Source: Cafeteria roenbergensis (lineage: Eukaryota; Sar; Bigyra; Bicosoecida; Cafeteriaceae). From it: 64,000 nucleotides of DNA. Both the position numbers and the translations under genes were made by a program. The DNA is taken from contig VLTN01000007.1 of assembly GCA_008330645.1 (NCBI GenBank), positions 248,001-312,000 of the forward strand, read 5' to 3'. The notes below the pieces were generated by a model. The model did not search any database. It was not told the DNA's origin and saw only the letters and a list, made by a program, of their open reading frames with translations. Shown here in pieces: positions 8,861 to 21,100 of this stretch; the first letter of the stretch is position 1, and each line of letters begins with the position of its first letter.

Positions 8861-11800
8861 CTACCCCCGAGGCCTTGCGCCAGGCGCGTGGCCCACAATG
8901 ACGCTCCTGCCGCCGGACAGGTGGCGCACCCGGAGCTTGTCTACGGGCCACTTGCGCTTGTCCACGCGGGCCATGAGCGCCGCCTTGTACTCCTCCCACT
9001 GCTTGTTGTCCGTCTGCCGCGCGCGCAGCGCGTCGTCGCCAGGATACACCGGTGCCTTGGCCTCGATCACCTCGCGCCTGTCCGAAGTGAACACGCCCGG
9101 GTCCACCTTGTGCTTGGGGATGACCACCACTTCGCAGAGCGTCTCCGCCACCACTGTGGCGGCCGAGAAGCCCGACACCGGGTCAGTCAGTGCCTGCTCC
9201 GCAAACAGGCTGGGAGGAAAGAGCGACAGGATCCGGGCGCCCAGAGACGCGGGCGGCGGAGTCGGCCCGCCGCCAGCCTTTGGTGCGCGGCCGGCGGCTG
9301 CCGAGCCAGCGGCGTCCGAGGAGCGCCTGCGCCCGTCAGGGCCGCTGCTGGGCGCCAGACCGGCTGGCGCATCGGCCTCGGTCGCCCCCGCCTCCGGCGC
9401 GGCTGGCTTGGGCGCCGCCGTGCCCAGGGCCCGGTCTCGCAGCCGGCGCTTACGCGCGCGCCGCTCCGCCTCAGCATCGGCCTCGGCAGCGGCGGCCGTC
9501 TCGCGTGCCGCCAGAATGGCCAGCTTGCGTCTGAGGGCGGCGAGCAGGTCCCGCTGCAGCTGCCGCCTGTGGGCGTGCACGGCAGTGCGCTCCCACGGTG
9601 CTGCCATGCGGAGAGGGTAGGCCCGCTGGCTGCGGCTGAGGCGCTCTGCACGGCGCTGGATGGTCTGGCCGAGGGCCTCGGGCGTGATGGTCGCGGCGAG
9701 CGCAGCCGCCCCAGCGCCGCGGTCGCCGAGGCCTCCGCCGTCCTCGTCGTCATCCTCCGCGGCGGCGGTTCCCGGGCCCGCTGTGCTGCCTCGCCTGCGC
9801 CGCCTGCGAGCGGCGGCGCCAGGCCCCTCGTCCTCCCTGCCGTCGCTGTCTGCGTCGGCATCGATGTCACCGGGGATCACGGGCAGGTCTCCCGTGGCTG
9901 CTGCGTCCGGCAGCATGTTGTGGTGGAACCGGTAGCCGTAGTTGGCCTTGGACAGCGCGTCGGCCAGCCTTCGAATCGCCGTATTGATGCTTGCCAGCTC
10001 GTCGGAGAACCGGAACGCCCCAGCCATTCCCCTCGACAGCAGGCAAGCTTCCGCCGGCAGGGATGCCTGCGCGACGATCACGTCGCCCTCGTGGTACACG
10101 CGCGTCCGCGACACTGTGGCAAGCTGAAGCAAGTCGTCCTCAGAGAGGAACGGGAAGGCCCCTGACCGCCTGATCAGCGCCTTGCGCTCCTCCAGCTGCT
10201 GCAGCGAAATGGCGTCCACGCCGAGGACGAAGAAGTCGGACGCGGGCACCTGAACCACCAGCGCAGCGGTCTCGGCCACCACTGCGGTCGCGTGCTGCTG
10301 TCCCCACAGCAACGCCAGCTCGTTCACGGTGTCCCCGGGGACGAGCTCTTCCAGCGTCACCTCGTGGCCTCCCGGCTCTTGGCCAGCCGCCTCGTCGCCG
10401 ACGGCGCCGGCTGCCGCCGCAGCACCGTCGGCGCCGGAGGCGTGCTCCCCGCGCGCCGACGCCTCCGAGCTCGCAGAGGGGTGCTCCTCTGGCGCGCTGG
10501 CTTCCCGGCCGTGTCCCCCCGGCGAGGGGCGCGCCGACGACCCGGCGGGCGTCACGCTGCTGCGGCCGCTGCGCGCGGTGGCCCCTCGAGAGGTGCTCTC
10601 GCCCGACCCCGGCCCCGCCTGCGGCTGGGTATATCCGACAGACACCTTCACCAGGGCCATGCCCGTGACCAGGATGCCGAGCCACTCCGCGTCCTCGCCC
10701 TCCCTCGTCATGAGCTCGCCCCCTGCGTAGCGCACCGCCCGCACCTGCTGGCACAGCCGCCGGCGTGTGGCGGGCGCGCAAGCCCGCACCAGCGAGCACC
10801 CTGTCAGCGCCGCGGCAATGCGCGAGCACTGCTCTGGGCTCCGCGTGCCGGGCGCCTGCTCCAGCGCCTCGTCCAGCTGCGTTGGCCGGCCGAAGATCGA
10901 CGTGTACAGGTCCGTGCTGCCGCCCACCACTGCCGACAGCTCAGCAGGCGGCGGTGGCACCAGCACCTTGGCGCCCCGCTCCGGTGCCGGCGAGCCGCCG
11001 CGCCCGTCGTCGCTTCCGTCCGCGAACTGCGCTCTGGTCCGGGAGGGGCTCTGCCGCCCGCCAAGCTCGTCGCCGTAGTCAAGACCGAGAATGCTGTCCC
11101 CGCCCGAAACCAGCCCAGGTGACTCCGCTCCGGCAGCGTCGATCACGCTGGCGCTTCCTCCAGAGCGGGCACTGTCCGGCGCAAAGCCGGTCCCTGCGAG
11201 ATCTGGGTCGCCGGCGCGCTGGGCAGCTCTTGCTCCCGTCCAACCGTTCGCCCTCGCCATCACCTCCTCGATCCGCAGCGCCGCCGCAAAGTCGCCAAAC
11301 GCGCCGGAATAATCCCCCAGGCGCCGCCGCAGCACGCCCCGCAGCCGCAGCGCGTCCACGTCCGGCGGAAAGTCGGTGCAGCGCCGCAGCCGGAGCCCTT
11401 TGCCCACCTCCTCGCGGTCGAGCGGAGTGGCATCCACGTCGTCGGCCCCGACGTCGCCGTACACCTCCGCAGCGAGGGAGCGGTGGACGAAGGCCAGCTC
11501 CCGGCCGGCGGCCAGCGACGGAGACGGTGCCGGCAGAGCTACCGAGGTGCCCGGGCCTGCCAGCCCTGCCTGGTCGTCGCTGCCGGGGCTGGCCACGGAG
11601 CCCGCGGCGGACCAGCGACCCGACGCGCCATGCATGCTGCGGCCCTGCGGGCCCGACCGGCGGAACGACGACTTGGTCTTGATTGCGCCCCTGGACCTGC
11701 CGATGGAGGCCACGGAAGGCGGGCGGCGCAACGAGCGGCTGCTCCCCGCCCGCAGAGGAGCGCCATCGGCCCCGCGCCCGCCAGGCCCGGCTGGGTCGCC

Positions 11801-14800
11801 CCACGCCGCGACTCCTGGCGCGCCCGTGCCGAGCGTCACGGTCATCCCGTCGAGGCTGCCGAGGTCGTTCAGCGACAGCAGCGACGGCTCGCCCGGCACG
11901 GATGGAAGGGCCTGCAGCGCGCCCATGCTGCGGGTCAGGGACCGCTTGGACTCGTCGCCCAGGACGGCGCCGTCTGCCGGACCGTCGCCCAGCTCTCCCC
12001 TGCCGAGCGCGCTGAGCCTGGCGTCAATATCGTCGCGAAACCGAGCCTTGATCACCGGCGGAAGGAGGTGCGGGGCCAGCGTCTTCCTGAGGCTGGCGAC
12101 GACAGACGGCATGCACGACAGAGCCTCCCAGTTGATGGGCGGAAGCCCCGCCGCAATGCCGCCTGCCTGGCCGTCCCAGCCCCCTCCCGCTGTGCCGTCT
12201 GCCCCTGCGAGCACGCCCGCCACCTGCGCCGCCCTGGCGCGCTGCAGCGACGCGACGGACGAGGCCAGGCTTCCCACCGGCGCTAGCTCGCTGGGGCCCG
12301 CCGCGTCAACGCGGCCGTCGCCGCCGGCCATCGAGGCGTCATCCTCCTCTGGCTCGTAGGGGCCCGTTGCGGCAGGGAGGCTCGCACCCGACATCGCCAT
12401 CGCGCGCGAAATCGACCGCTGAGCGAGCGACATCCCTTCCTGCTCGCTCACCACAACGGACACAACTGGCTCCATCGAGCCGGCCCCCTTCCAGCGCCTG
12501 TCGTGTGTGGCGAGCGCAACGCCCAGCTCCTGCATCGCCCCTTCAATGTCCCCCATCCCGGCCCGAGCGAGCGCCATGTTGAAGCGGTAGTCAGCTGACC
12601 GCGGCTGCGCCCGGACCGCGACCTCCAGCTGCTCGGCAGCCTCCGCGAACCGCCGCAGGCGCATCAGCGCCACGCCGCGATAGCAGCGGCTCACGTGGCA
12701 GTGCGGGTTGGCGCGAGAAGCCTGCTCGAAGCAGTCCAGCGCCGCATCGTCAGCGTCAGGCAAGGCTCGGTTCCGGCTTGCCCCCCTGATGAGGTGGGGA
12801 TACGACCGCGCCCGCACCCCCACCACGGCGATGGGCGGCTCCTTCTCGGTGCCTGCGAAGAGAACCTCGGACCCTTGCCACCCGCGCCAAGCGTCCTGCA
12901 TCGTCTTTCCAGCCAGGTGCTCCGGGGGGCGGCACCAGCGGGCGCCCACGTTCGGACCTGCCGCAACCCTGGCCTTGGCCGACCCGCGGCGCTGCTGCCC
13001 CCGCCTGCTCGCCGAAGTCGAGCTGCCGCCGCCGCCGCCGCCGCCGCCGCTGCTGCCTCGGAGGCTGCCCCCCGCAGCATGCGTGGCGGGAAGCGACGGC
13101 AGCGTGGCAGCCCGGACAAGGCTGGTGCCCTCCGCCCTCGCCCTGGCCGCTAGCGACGCACGGAGCGCCCCGGCTTCAGCTTGCATCTCTTTGGCGGCGA
13201 CACTGCGCGCCTTTTCTAGAGCCCTGTGCGCCCGGGACGCGTCCAGCAGCACCGCGCGAGCGCGCCGCTCCTCCAGGCGAGTCAGGCCCAGGGCCTCGAT
13301 CAGCGCCTCCCCTGCCACGCCTTGCGTCGCGCAGCCCGGCACCAGCGCCACATCCACCGGCGGGGGCGCCCACGCCGCCTCGCTGTCCGCGCCCTGGTAC
13401 CGCAAGCCGCCCTTGAGCATCCGCAGCTTCGCGGTCGCGCCCGACACGCCCGACCCGCCCTCGTGGCTGTCCTGCAGCGCGTTCAGCCGCTCCGCCACGC
13501 GCGCAGCCGTCACATCCGCGTCGCTCGCCAGCGCGTGCACCAGACGTCGGCAGCTGGCCGCGAGCCTCGCTGCCGCCCTGCGCCTCGCGCGCGTGGCCAC
13601 GGCAAAGGCGAGCGCTCTGGCCGCCGCTTCACGCGCAGACGCAGCCGCGTCGCTCAGCGCCTTGGCGTCGTTGGTGCGGGCAGGGACCATGCCCTTGGCC
13701 ACAGCCAGCGCAGTCCAGGACGCAGAGGGAGCCAGCCGCACCAGCGCCTGCGGACAGAGCTCCATGCTGCCGCCGAGCGGCGCGCTTCCAGAACCGGCGC
13801 TCAGGCGCGCGGAGGGCAAGGCGGACGTCGACCGGGTGGCCAGCGCCGAGGAGCCAGCGGACACAGCCAAGGGCCCGGACCTCAGCAGCCCGCGAGCAGA
13901 CGACCGGCCGGTGAGCAGCGACTCCGGCGCAGCTGGGGGAGCTGCCGCCGGAAGCACCTCCACCGCCGCCGCCCACCCACCCCCCAGCCCGTCGAGCACC
14001 TGCAGCTCGTCCGGCACCGCTTGCAGGGGCTTTCCCGCCCGCAGCACCACGCCCCTCGGCTCCAGGGCGGCAGCCAGCTTGTGAAACCGCTGGATGAGGA
14101 CCGGGTCCCCAACCGCAGGGCCGCGCGGTGGCAGGTCGGCCCCCGCCCTCCTGGAGGACCGGCGCCGCGCCATCGGGGGTGGGCCGCCTCCCCCGCCTGC
14201 CGCCGGCGAGCTGGCAGCGGCCTCGTGCCGTCGCGAGGAAGTTGACGCGGCGCTGGCCACCGCTCGCAGGCGAGGGCCGGCGCGGCGAGACGCTGATGCC
14301 TGCCCGTCGAGCTGGTTCCGCGGCGGGACCTCGCGGCAGAGCGAGGCAGCATCGGCGCAGTCCACCTGCCACGGCGTCTGCTGGGGGAAGAGGGCGAGGG
14401 ACCCCTCCGGCTGGAGGTCGGCGACGTCATCGGGCGGAGGCCGCGGAGCGGCAGCCGCGGCAATGCGCGAGGCAGCCACGGCAGCCCACCCTGGACGGTC
14501 AGCGGCGCTGCAACGAAGCGTGTCCACGGCGAGCGTTGTGGACACCCTGCCCACAGACGGGGCGCCGCTGCCGCTGGCGCCGCTCGTGGGGCCGTCTGGG
14601 TCGCCGTCGCCACCGGCGTCTCCAGCCTGGCCTCCGCTGCCGCGGGGTGGTGCCGGCGCGCGGCGCCGCAGCAGCGACCACGCCCGCTCCATGGCCGCCG
14701 CCGCCTCGCTGGTATCCAGCCCAGGGAAGCCCGAGGCCCTGCTGCTGCGCGCCGTGGCTGGTCCTGACGACCACGGGGGGTGCGCTGCCGCCCCTTTCAT

Positions 14801-17742
14801 GCTAAGGGCTGGCACGCGAGCCGCCAGCGCGGCAGCGAACCCACCACCCCGGGCAGCGAGGCGGCTGGCCGCGCCGCCTGCCGCTCCCACCGACGAGAAG
14901 GGGTCTCTTGCCCGGGCGCCCAGGCCCTTCCCCGCGCTGCTGCTGCTGCTGCTGCTGCTGCGGCTTGGGTCGGCCGTCGGGCTCCACTCCGGCCTGTCAG
15001 CTGGCCACGACACCAGCCCTGCGGTGGAGACGGCGGCTCCCCTCGTGAGCGCGTCCACGGTTTCGGCCAGCCACTCCGGGGACGCCGCCACTGCCTGCGA
15101 TGCTCCCAACGCCACCGCGTCGCTCATCAAGGAGTCGGCAAGCCGCTCCAGCATCGTGGTTCGAGGCGAAACGGCGGCGGTTTCGGCGGAGCGGGAGCCG
15201 CGCTCGGCGTCACGGCGCAGCAGCATGGAAAGCGTCGCCGCCTCCTGGCTCGCGGTCGTCGCCTGCTTGTCGTCCGCGGGGCGAAGCCGCAGCCGCCGCA
15301 CGGCCATCACCCGGGACGGGGGCACGAAGGTCGGGTCCAGGCTTCCGGCCCCCCTCTCCGCCTCCGCGTCCGCCTCCAGCAGCGAGTTGGCAGCCTCTTC
15401 CCTGCTTCCGGGGGCCGGGGCGGCTGGCACCTCGACCCTCGCCGCGGAGGGGGGTCCGGAACCGGCGCGGGCAGTTCCACGCGCACTTCCTGCCGAGCCC
15501 AGGCGCCGCTCAGACGTCGCCTGCCCGCCCGCCGCTGCCCCGAGCGACGGCCCCTCCCGCGCCTTGGACGCCAGGCCCAGCGCCGCGAAGCCTGCCGCCG
15601 GCTCGCTCTTGGTCGCCGCCGTGGTGCTGAGGTCCAGGGCCTGCAGAAGGAAGTGCTGGGACACCCGGGCCAGCCTCGTCACCAGCGCCTGCTGCTCTCG
15701 GGGACTGAGGCCGTGCCCGGGCGCGCTGTCGGGGGCTTCTGCCGCCGACGCTGACGCTGATGCTGGTGTCGGTGCTGGTGCTGCCGCGGCGGAGGCCGAG
15801 GCGGCGGCCCCGCTCGCGCCTCCTCCTCGCGAAGCGGCGCGACCAGCTCCCCGCGAGCTCGGAGTGCGGGCGGCGGCTGCGCGCCTCGCCGCCTCGGCCT
15901 GCGCCGCCTGGTCCTCGAGCTTACCCGCCGCGTCGCTCGCCCGCACATCGGAGAACCAGGACCAGTCCACAAGCTCCGCTGCGGCGGCGCCCGCCGCAAA
16001 GGGCGCGACGATGCGGGCCAGTGAGGCGGCGACCCGCGACCGGTCCGCCAGCTTGGGCTGGGGCTGTGCCTGCCGACGCAGCGACGCCGCGACAAGGCTG
16101 AGCCGGCGCCCCGTCGCTGCCGCTCGGCGACTCTGGTCCGCCGCCGTTGCCGTGGGGAGAGTCGAGAGCACCGTGTCGGCCATGGAGATGCGGCTGCTGC
16201 GCCGCTGGGCTCGGCCGGCACCCGCTTCGCCCGCCTCCACGGCCTCTGCCTCGGCAAGCAGCTCGCGCACGCGCGCGAGCACCGTGGGGCCTCCCCGCTG
16301 CACGCAGTTCCAGGCGGTTCGCAGGGCCACTTCGCTCACTCCGGGGGCGGATCGCCGCAAGGCCGCAATCAGCTCCTGGTCGGCGGGCGCGCCCTCCGTC
16401 TCCGCTTCCGCGCCCTCGCCAGCCGCGGGCACCGCGACGCGCTGCGACTGGCCCAGCCGGGGCGTCTCGGCCCTTCCCGGCGCGGATTCCTCGGCTGGAC
16501 CGTGCTCAGCGGGCGCGTCCCGCGTTGGCGCCCACTGCCGCCGCAGCTGCGCCACAGCCGCCGCCTCGAGCCCGCCTGTCACCTCGCTGAAGGCTGCCTG
16601 GGCCACTGATGCCGTCCTGACCAGCGACAAAATGCGCTTTCCCACGCTGGCCGCCTCGATTGGCCGCTCGGCGATGGCGTCCACACCCAGCGCGGTGGCT
16701 CGTCGCAGGTCAACGGCGTCGTCCGGCCTGGACGCGATCGTGGCCAGTGCCGGCGCAATGATGATCGTGGGGAGCGGCCGCTGCCGCTTCCGGAGTGCCT
16801 GCAGCACCTCTCGCGTCGTGCCGGGGGCCAGCTCGATTAGCAGGGCGGCGCAGCGGACGCCATCGCGCCGCCGGTCCGAGGCCGCGGCCACCGCAACCGT
16901 CGCCTCTTCCACGACCGTTACCAGGAGGCGCTTCGACGCTGCGGCGGCAAACTGCTGCATGTCCCGCTTGGACGACGCGCCGTCGCAAAGCGCGATCACG
17001 TGCGGCCGGGAGTCGCTCAGCGGCGGACCTGCGATGCGGGGGAGCCCCAGGCAAGCAGCGAGTTGAGACACAGAGCTGGCGTGCCGCGCGTGGGGCCGGG
17101 GACGAGCGACGGGCGGACCCCGTTCCGGGACGCGGTACTGCAGGAGCTGGCCCGCCGCCACCGGCCACGAACCAAGCCCAGCCCGGGGAAGCGACAAGCT
17201 GCGAGCCGACTCTGCAAGCGAGGGCCCTCTGACGCAGACCCGCACAGCCTGATGCGGACGGGCTCACATGGGATGCCGCGAAGCAGGCGCCTGACTGCGG
17301 AGGGCTTCTCCGTGCTCGCGTCGCCTTGGAAGGGCTCGGCGGCGGCGGCAGCGTGTTCGGACGCGCTCGGCGCGGGATGGCCGCGCTCGGCCCGCGCTCG
17401 CTCCAAGGCGTCGTGTGGTCGCCCCACGTCTGCAAGCATGCGCTGCCGCTCGTCGTCCGCAGCCAGTGACATGCGGACCTGGATGCTGTGCACGTGCTGC
17501 GCCTCGTCCGTCTCGAGCAGTTGCTTCACGGTCCGCGATTCCGACCCGCCAGACTTGGCCCCGGGCGCGCCCCCTTGCCTCTCGGGCTTCGCGTCGATCG
17601 AGTCCAACCTGCGGTCCAGCTCGCTGAGGCGCTTGGTCGTTCCCGTTACCTGTGCCGCGTCGGCGGCGCCGCTCGGCAGCGAGCAGCGACGCGAGGTCGC
17701 CCTCGAGGCACCGCCCCCCAGGCCGGGCGAAGCTGAGTCCAT
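8861..17742 (-). CDS. Giant protein: pseudo-receiver, TPRs and two degenerate cyclic-nucleotide-binding folds
   Basis: The protein has 2880 residues. Exon 1 is 17742-17268 (MDSASPG start, good context); the intron 17267-17029 (GTGAGC...ATCGCAG) joins in phase 1; exon 2 is 17028-8861. Residues about 165-295 form a response-regulator receiver fold, with strand ALLIELAPG and loop AIAERPIE. The phospho-Asp position is Glu224 and the conserved Lys is Arg280, so it should not be phosphorylated. TPR-like hairpins lie at about 1585-1680 (CYRGVALMRLRRFAEAAEQL) and near 2050. Two cyclic-nucleotide-binding folds follow. The first (about 2225-2430) has the cassette NELALLWGQQHATAVVAE. The second (about 2440-2800) has FAEQAL then SAATVVAE. 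Both lack the phosphate-binding Arg, and both are interrupted by long low-complexity inserts. Most of the rest is Ser/Ala/Gly-rich. It is probably a cytosolic scaffold; I know no named homologue. Confidence 0.85.
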
Positions 17743-18114
17743 GCTGGCCAGCCGCGAGCCGCCTGCGGACAGTGTGCAGGAGCCGGGCGTCCCGAGCAGG
17801 CGGTGTTGTGCCGTCGTCTGCGCCGCAGCCGCTGCCCCAAACCGGGCGCGCTGCATTCGGCAGCCACAACCGTTCGCGAGGGCTCTGCAGCTGTCGCCTG
17901 CGAGGGGAGCGGCCTTTGGCTCCGTGTGCCTGGCCCCGGAGGCCAATGCAGCACTCCGCCCCGATGTGTGCGCTGTGTCTGTGGTCGCTCCGGTCTGGGA
18001 GCGCGGACAGTGCGTGGGGACGGGGGCGGGCGCTTGCCCGAGCTATTCTGCGACAATTTGAGCGGACCCGCGGCGCGCCACTCGCAGTGCCCCAAGCGAC
18101 TGCAGTCGCACAAA
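17743..18114. other. Spacer upstream of the pseudo-receiver/CNB gene
   Basis: This 372-bp spacer separates two minus-strand genes, the Clu/TPR stop and the CNB start. It contains no conserved open frame. It should hold the promoter of the giant gene and the 3' end of the Clu gene. I see no clear promoter element. Confidence 0.4.
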
Positions 18115-21100
18115 TCAGGCCGACCCTGAGCGAATTTGACGCACCAGATCGCGCGCGTGGCGCGTCTGCGGGTGGTCTGGCCCCATGGTCATGGCAAAGG
18201 CCGCCGCAGCGTCCTGCGCCTCCTCCGCCGCAAGCGCGCTGTTGCCCACGCTCAGCAGGCAGAGCGCCAAGTTGCCCGACGCCGACGCGTACAGCGGGTG
18301 GGCTTGACCGACCTCCGCAAGGGCGGCGGCCTTGCACTCCCTGAGCAGCTCAATGGCTCCGTGGTCGTCGCCCAAGCTCATCATGCACGCCGCGATCTCG
18401 CTGCGAGTGACGCTGCAGCTGAGGTGCGACCGCCCCAGCGCCTGCACCTGCATGGCGAGCGCCTCCTCGTGGATGCGCATCGCCTCTGCCGGGCTGCCCT
18501 GCTGCTTGAGGCAGATGGCCGCGTTGCTCATCGCGGCTGCCCGGAGCGCGGTGCCGCGCTGCCCCAGGCCTGCGCACGCGTCGGCGCTGGCTCGAAACGC
18601 CGCGACCGCCTCTTCGAGGTCGCCTTTCGATTGCAGGCAGTCTCCGAGGCTCCCCAGAGCTGCCACCAGCGCCTCCAGGTTGCCGTGGTCCTGTCGCTTG
18701 GCGAGCTGCACCGCCCTGCGCAGCGCCGGCTCCGCCTCGTCGAACCGGCCGCGGGAAGTCAAGCAGGCACCCAGCGCGCTGAGCGGCGCCACGAGCGACG
18801 GGTCGTCGCCCCCCCTGGCCGCCTCGGCCTCCGCCACGCAGCCTCGAATCTCGCGCAGCGCCTCCTCGCTCCGGCCCGCTGAGAGCAGTGCGTTCGCCAG
18901 GTTGGACCGCATGTCCAACGTGCTGGGGTGGGCGTGACCCAGCGCTGCCGCCATGATCGTCAGGCCCCGCGCCAAGCTCTCCGCCGCTGCGCTGAACTTG
19001 CCCATGTCGGCCATGCAGCTCGCCGAGTTCCCGAGCGCTGCAGCGAAGCCCACACTGTCAGAGCCATCCGTGGCTGCCCGCAGGCGCAGGCATCGCGTCA
19101 GAAGCCGCATTGCAGCTTGCGGGTTGCCTTGGGCGCGAAGCGACGTCGCCAGCGCGTTCAGCGCCATCTGTACAACGTCGTGCGTCTCTGGGAACGCCGC
19201 CTCTGCCGCGGCCAGAGCCTGGCTGTTCAACTCCACCGCCCGGTCGCCGCGCCCGGCCTCGGACGCGCACACTCCAGCGACGAGCATTGCCTGGCACCGC
19301 AGCGCTGCCGCATTCGGCTGCCCTGCCACGGCCGGCGCCTCCAGCGCAGCCTGCAGGTGCCCCAGGAGCTCCGCCGCGAGCAGTGGATGCCCCCAGACCC
19401 GCGCCTCCTGCGCCAAGAACATGAGAGGCCGCGCCAGGAGCGGCGCCGCGCGCCCTCCGTCGTCATCACAGTGGGCCCTGAGCTGCGCTGCTGCCGCCAG
19501 CGACAGTGCCTCCACTTCCTGCCTGAGGGACGGCGCTGTCGACCCCAGCTCTGCTGCTCGGTTCATGACGGACACCGGCCCGTGCCACGCGAGGCTGCCC
19601 GGCGGGCCGCAAGCCGTCCGCTGCCGGTGTGCCAGCTCCCTCAGCAGGGTGGCCATGGCTGCGGCAGTGCTCGTCTTGAACTCCGCGCCGTGGCCAGCTG
19701 CTGCGCCCCTGCCCTCGTGGCTTGCCCCGCGGCTGTCCATCTTGGGCGACACCGCCGCGTCGGCCTGCTCCGCCATCCACATCGCCACGATCCAGTGCGC
19801 GGACCCGGAATCGTCGCACACCGCCCTCGCCACCGCAGCTTGCTCCGAGGCTCGGAGGCGCATCCCTTTGCACGCCACGGCCCGCGCCGCGGCGCATGCC
19901 ACGAGCCAGGGGCCCGAGGAGGGCAGGGCCGCGCGGCCCTGCCAGCGGGCGAGCCGCTCGAGGGACGCCGCCGCGCTGGACCCTGCCCTCGGAAGGCACG
20001 CGCACACCATAGCAAGGTCGGCCAGGCCCGGGTGGCAGGGGGTGGCGCTGGCCCCTGCGCTGGCGGCAGGCGCGCTGGCGGCAGCCACCTTCGCTGCAGG
20101 CCCAGCGGGCGCGGCCACTTCCGCCCGAGCGATGCCGGCCGCGCTCCCGCCCCACATGCGCCGCTGCTCGAGCCACACAAGGCAGCAGTGCCGCAGCCCG
20201 ACGCCCCTGCTGTGCAGCCCTCGCTTCACCGCAGCGCGGAGACTCGCGGGCGAGTCCCCTCGGCCGGCGGAGGCTGCCTTGGACACCTCCTCTGCCACGG
20301 CCATGGCGGCCTCGCGCAGGTTCGCTGGGCCGAGGAGGGCCCGCGTGGCGCGCTCCAGAGCCGCTCGCTGCTCGGGGGGCGCTCTGGCCAGCAGCGCGTC
20401 GGGGCTCAGCGGCGGGCAGGCGGGGTCGAGGGCTTGCAAGACTGCTCCGGCGTTGGGCCTGAAGAGACAGGAGAGGTGCGACGCGCGCCAGTACGCCCCG
20501 CACTCGGGGAGGAGCACCACAGTTTGGCCGCTTGCGGAAGGAACGATGGATACGCCCGTGTCACTGGCTCCGGCCTCGCAGTCGTCCGGCAGAGCTGGAG
20601 CCCAGGGCGGGATGCGAGGGTCACAGGCCCGCGCAGCCGCAACAGCAGCCGCTGCAGCAGCCGCAGAAGACGCTCTGCCGCCGGCATCCCCACCAGCAGC
20701 GCCGTTCCCCGTCCCTGCGGGGGCGGGAAGCTCCACCACACAGACGGTGTCCTCGTCGTCGGCCGGTCCAGGCGCCGCGGCCGCGGGGGTTTCGCCCCCG
20801 GCACCGACCCTCGACCACACCACAGCCACCCTCCCGCCTGCCGCCCCGCGGGCAGCGCTCCCAGTCCAGTAGGCCTCCGGGATGCAGAGCCTGTGCGTGT
20901 CAGCGACGCACCGCTCGCCCGTGGGCAGCAGGTGAACCTCCACGTCGAACGGCAGCACTTGCTGGAACGCATAGCCGCCACCGCCGGCGCGAAATGCCAC
21001 TGGCAGCCGCTCCGCCGCAAGTCCACGCAGCGGGAGCGTCTCGCTGGAGTGCGTCACCGCTGTGGGCTGCAGCGGGTCGACGATGGCCCCCGACGCAGCC

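Noticed and set aside
14094-17066. 990-codon open frame on the plus strand
   Set aside because: It is antisense to the giant CNB gene. Its translation is Ala/Ser/Arg low complexity with no domain, while the minus strand has clear receiver, TPR and CNB motifs. Long antisense frames are expected at this G+C content.
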